Positions 5,892 to 6,339 of a stretch of DNA of 6,339 nucleotides are shown here, in pieces; positions within the stretch are counted from its first letter, which is position 1; each line of letters begins with the position of its first letter. This DNA comes from Bacillota bacterium. GTDB lineage: Bacteria; Bacillota_C; Negativicutes; JAEYSJ01. The position numbers and the translations under genes were made by a program. Location of the stretch: contig JAEYSJ010000336.1 in assembly GCA_023434855.1 (NCBI GenBank), positions 1-6,339 of the forward strand, in the 5' to 3' direction. The notes beneath the pieces were generated by a model. The model was not told where the DNA came from, ran no database searches, and saw only the letters and a program-made list of their open reading frames with translations.

Positions 5892-5901
5892 TTGGACAAA
5901 C
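5892..5901 (+). promoter_or_regulatory. Candidate SpoIIID binding site upstream of the MreB/Mbl gene
   Basis: TTGGACAAAC matches the published B. subtilis SpoIIID consensus WWRRACARNY at all specified positions. It lies 21 bp before the ATG at 5923, where a bound protein would be expected to interfere with transcription. The motif is degenerate: about one match per 2 kb is expected by chance on two strands, so this is suggestive only. Confidence 0.3.
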
Positions 5902-5922
5902 AGTTTTAGGTGAGGGGATTAA

Positions 5923-6339
5923 ATGTTTGGTTCAATGGATATAGGAATAGATCTGGGGACTGCCAATGTATTGGTGTACGTAAAAGGCCGGGGTATTGTG
6001 CTACGCGAACCTTCGGTAGTCGCTATTGACCGGAACACCAACCAGGTGCTGGCTGTTGGCGAAGAAGCGCGCCGGATGCTTGGACGTACGCCGGGCAATA
6101 TTATTGCGATTCGGCCTTTGCGCGAAGGGGTAATTGCCGATTACAACACTACTGAGAGTATGCTTCGGCATTTTGTGGAAAAGGTTGCCGGCAGAAGATT
6201 CTTTTTTAAGCCACGGATTATGGTATGTATACCTTCAGGGGTAACCACAGTTGAAAAAAGGGCTGTATTGGAAGCTGCAATTCAGGCCGGCGCCAGGAAA
6301 ACCTATTTAATTGAGGAGCCATTGGCGGCGGCACTGGGT
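5923..6339 (+). CDS. mbl: Actin-like rod shape-determining protein MreB/Mbl, 5' part (3' end outside window)
   Basis: The first 139 codons of an MreB-family actin homologue are present, open to the window edge; full proteins are about 335-345 residues. Such proteins form membrane-associated filaments that direct lateral wall synthesis. Seen here are the phosphate-1 loop [12 protein letters not shown] (8-19), EPSVVAID (29-36), [17 protein letters not shown] (44-60), [12 protein letters not shown] (63-74), [14 protein letters not shown] (101-114) and [10 protein letters not shown] (130-139), which includes the Glu pair at the catalytic position. The second phosphate motif and adenosine motif lie beyond the window. 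GAGGGG ends 5 nt before the ATG at 5923, favouring it over the in-frame ATG at 5935. The position after spoIIID matches mbl of B. subtilis. The first ~85 residues look Mbl-like, while residues about 96-139 look more MreB-like, so the paralogue name is uncertain although the family is not. Confidence 0.93.
   Translation, partial: MFGSMDIGIDLGTANVLVYVKGRGIVLREPSVVAIDRNTNQVLAVGEEARRMLGRTPGNIIAIRPLREGVIADYNTTESMLRHFVEKVAGRRFFFKPRIMVCIPSGVTTVEKRAVLEAAIQAGARKTYLIEEPLAAALG

Overview
The window looks like the chromosome of an endospore-forming Firmicute. Every gene reads on the + strand. The order is atpD (3' part) - atpC - ywmB family gene - murA - spoIID - spoIIQ-like M23 gene - spoIIID - mreB/mbl (5' part). 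To my knowledge this backbone (ATP synthase end, ywmB, murA, spoIID, spoIIQ, spoIIID, mbl) matches the B. subtilis neighbourhood, with extra B. subtilis genes missing here. The protein sequences look more like the anaerobic Clostridia/Negativicutes side (Sporomusa/Pelosinus type) than Bacillus. That placement is an impression from memory, not a search result.

Region by region: positions 1-1004 carry the last 194 codons of the F1 beta subunit and the complete epsilon subunit, closed by a strong intrinsic terminator. Positions 1091-3200 hold a perfect 12-bp AT-rich inverted repeat, then a secreted YwmB-family protein and MurA (peptidoglycan precursor synthesis), probably cotranscribed and closed by a second terminator. 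Positions 3201-3615 are a 415-bp gap. It contains a perfect 28-bp inverted repeat built from a 9-bp tandem unit (a dispersed-repeat or MITE-like element), a third terminator-like hairpin, a candidate sporulation promoter and a leader hairpin. Positions 3616-5440 hold the two engulfment genes spoIID and spoIIQ-like, separated by 76 bp that contain a possible forespore (sigma-F type) -10 element. Positions 5524-5790 encode the mother-cell regulator SpoIIID. Positions 5923-6339 begin an actin-like MreB/Mbl gene that runs off the window.

The genes work together around the cell envelope and its remodelling in sporulation. MurA starts peptidoglycan synthesis. SpoIID cuts septal glycan strands during engulfment, and the SpoIIQ-like protein would tether the forespore membrane to the mother cell. 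SpoIIID then reshapes mother-cell transcription, and MreB/Mbl guides wall synthesis. I see no novel multi-gene system. The points most worth a second look are the SpoIID zinc-site region, where three of four expected ligands are replaced, the 28-bp inverted repeat, and several dyads and candidate promoters in the gaps.
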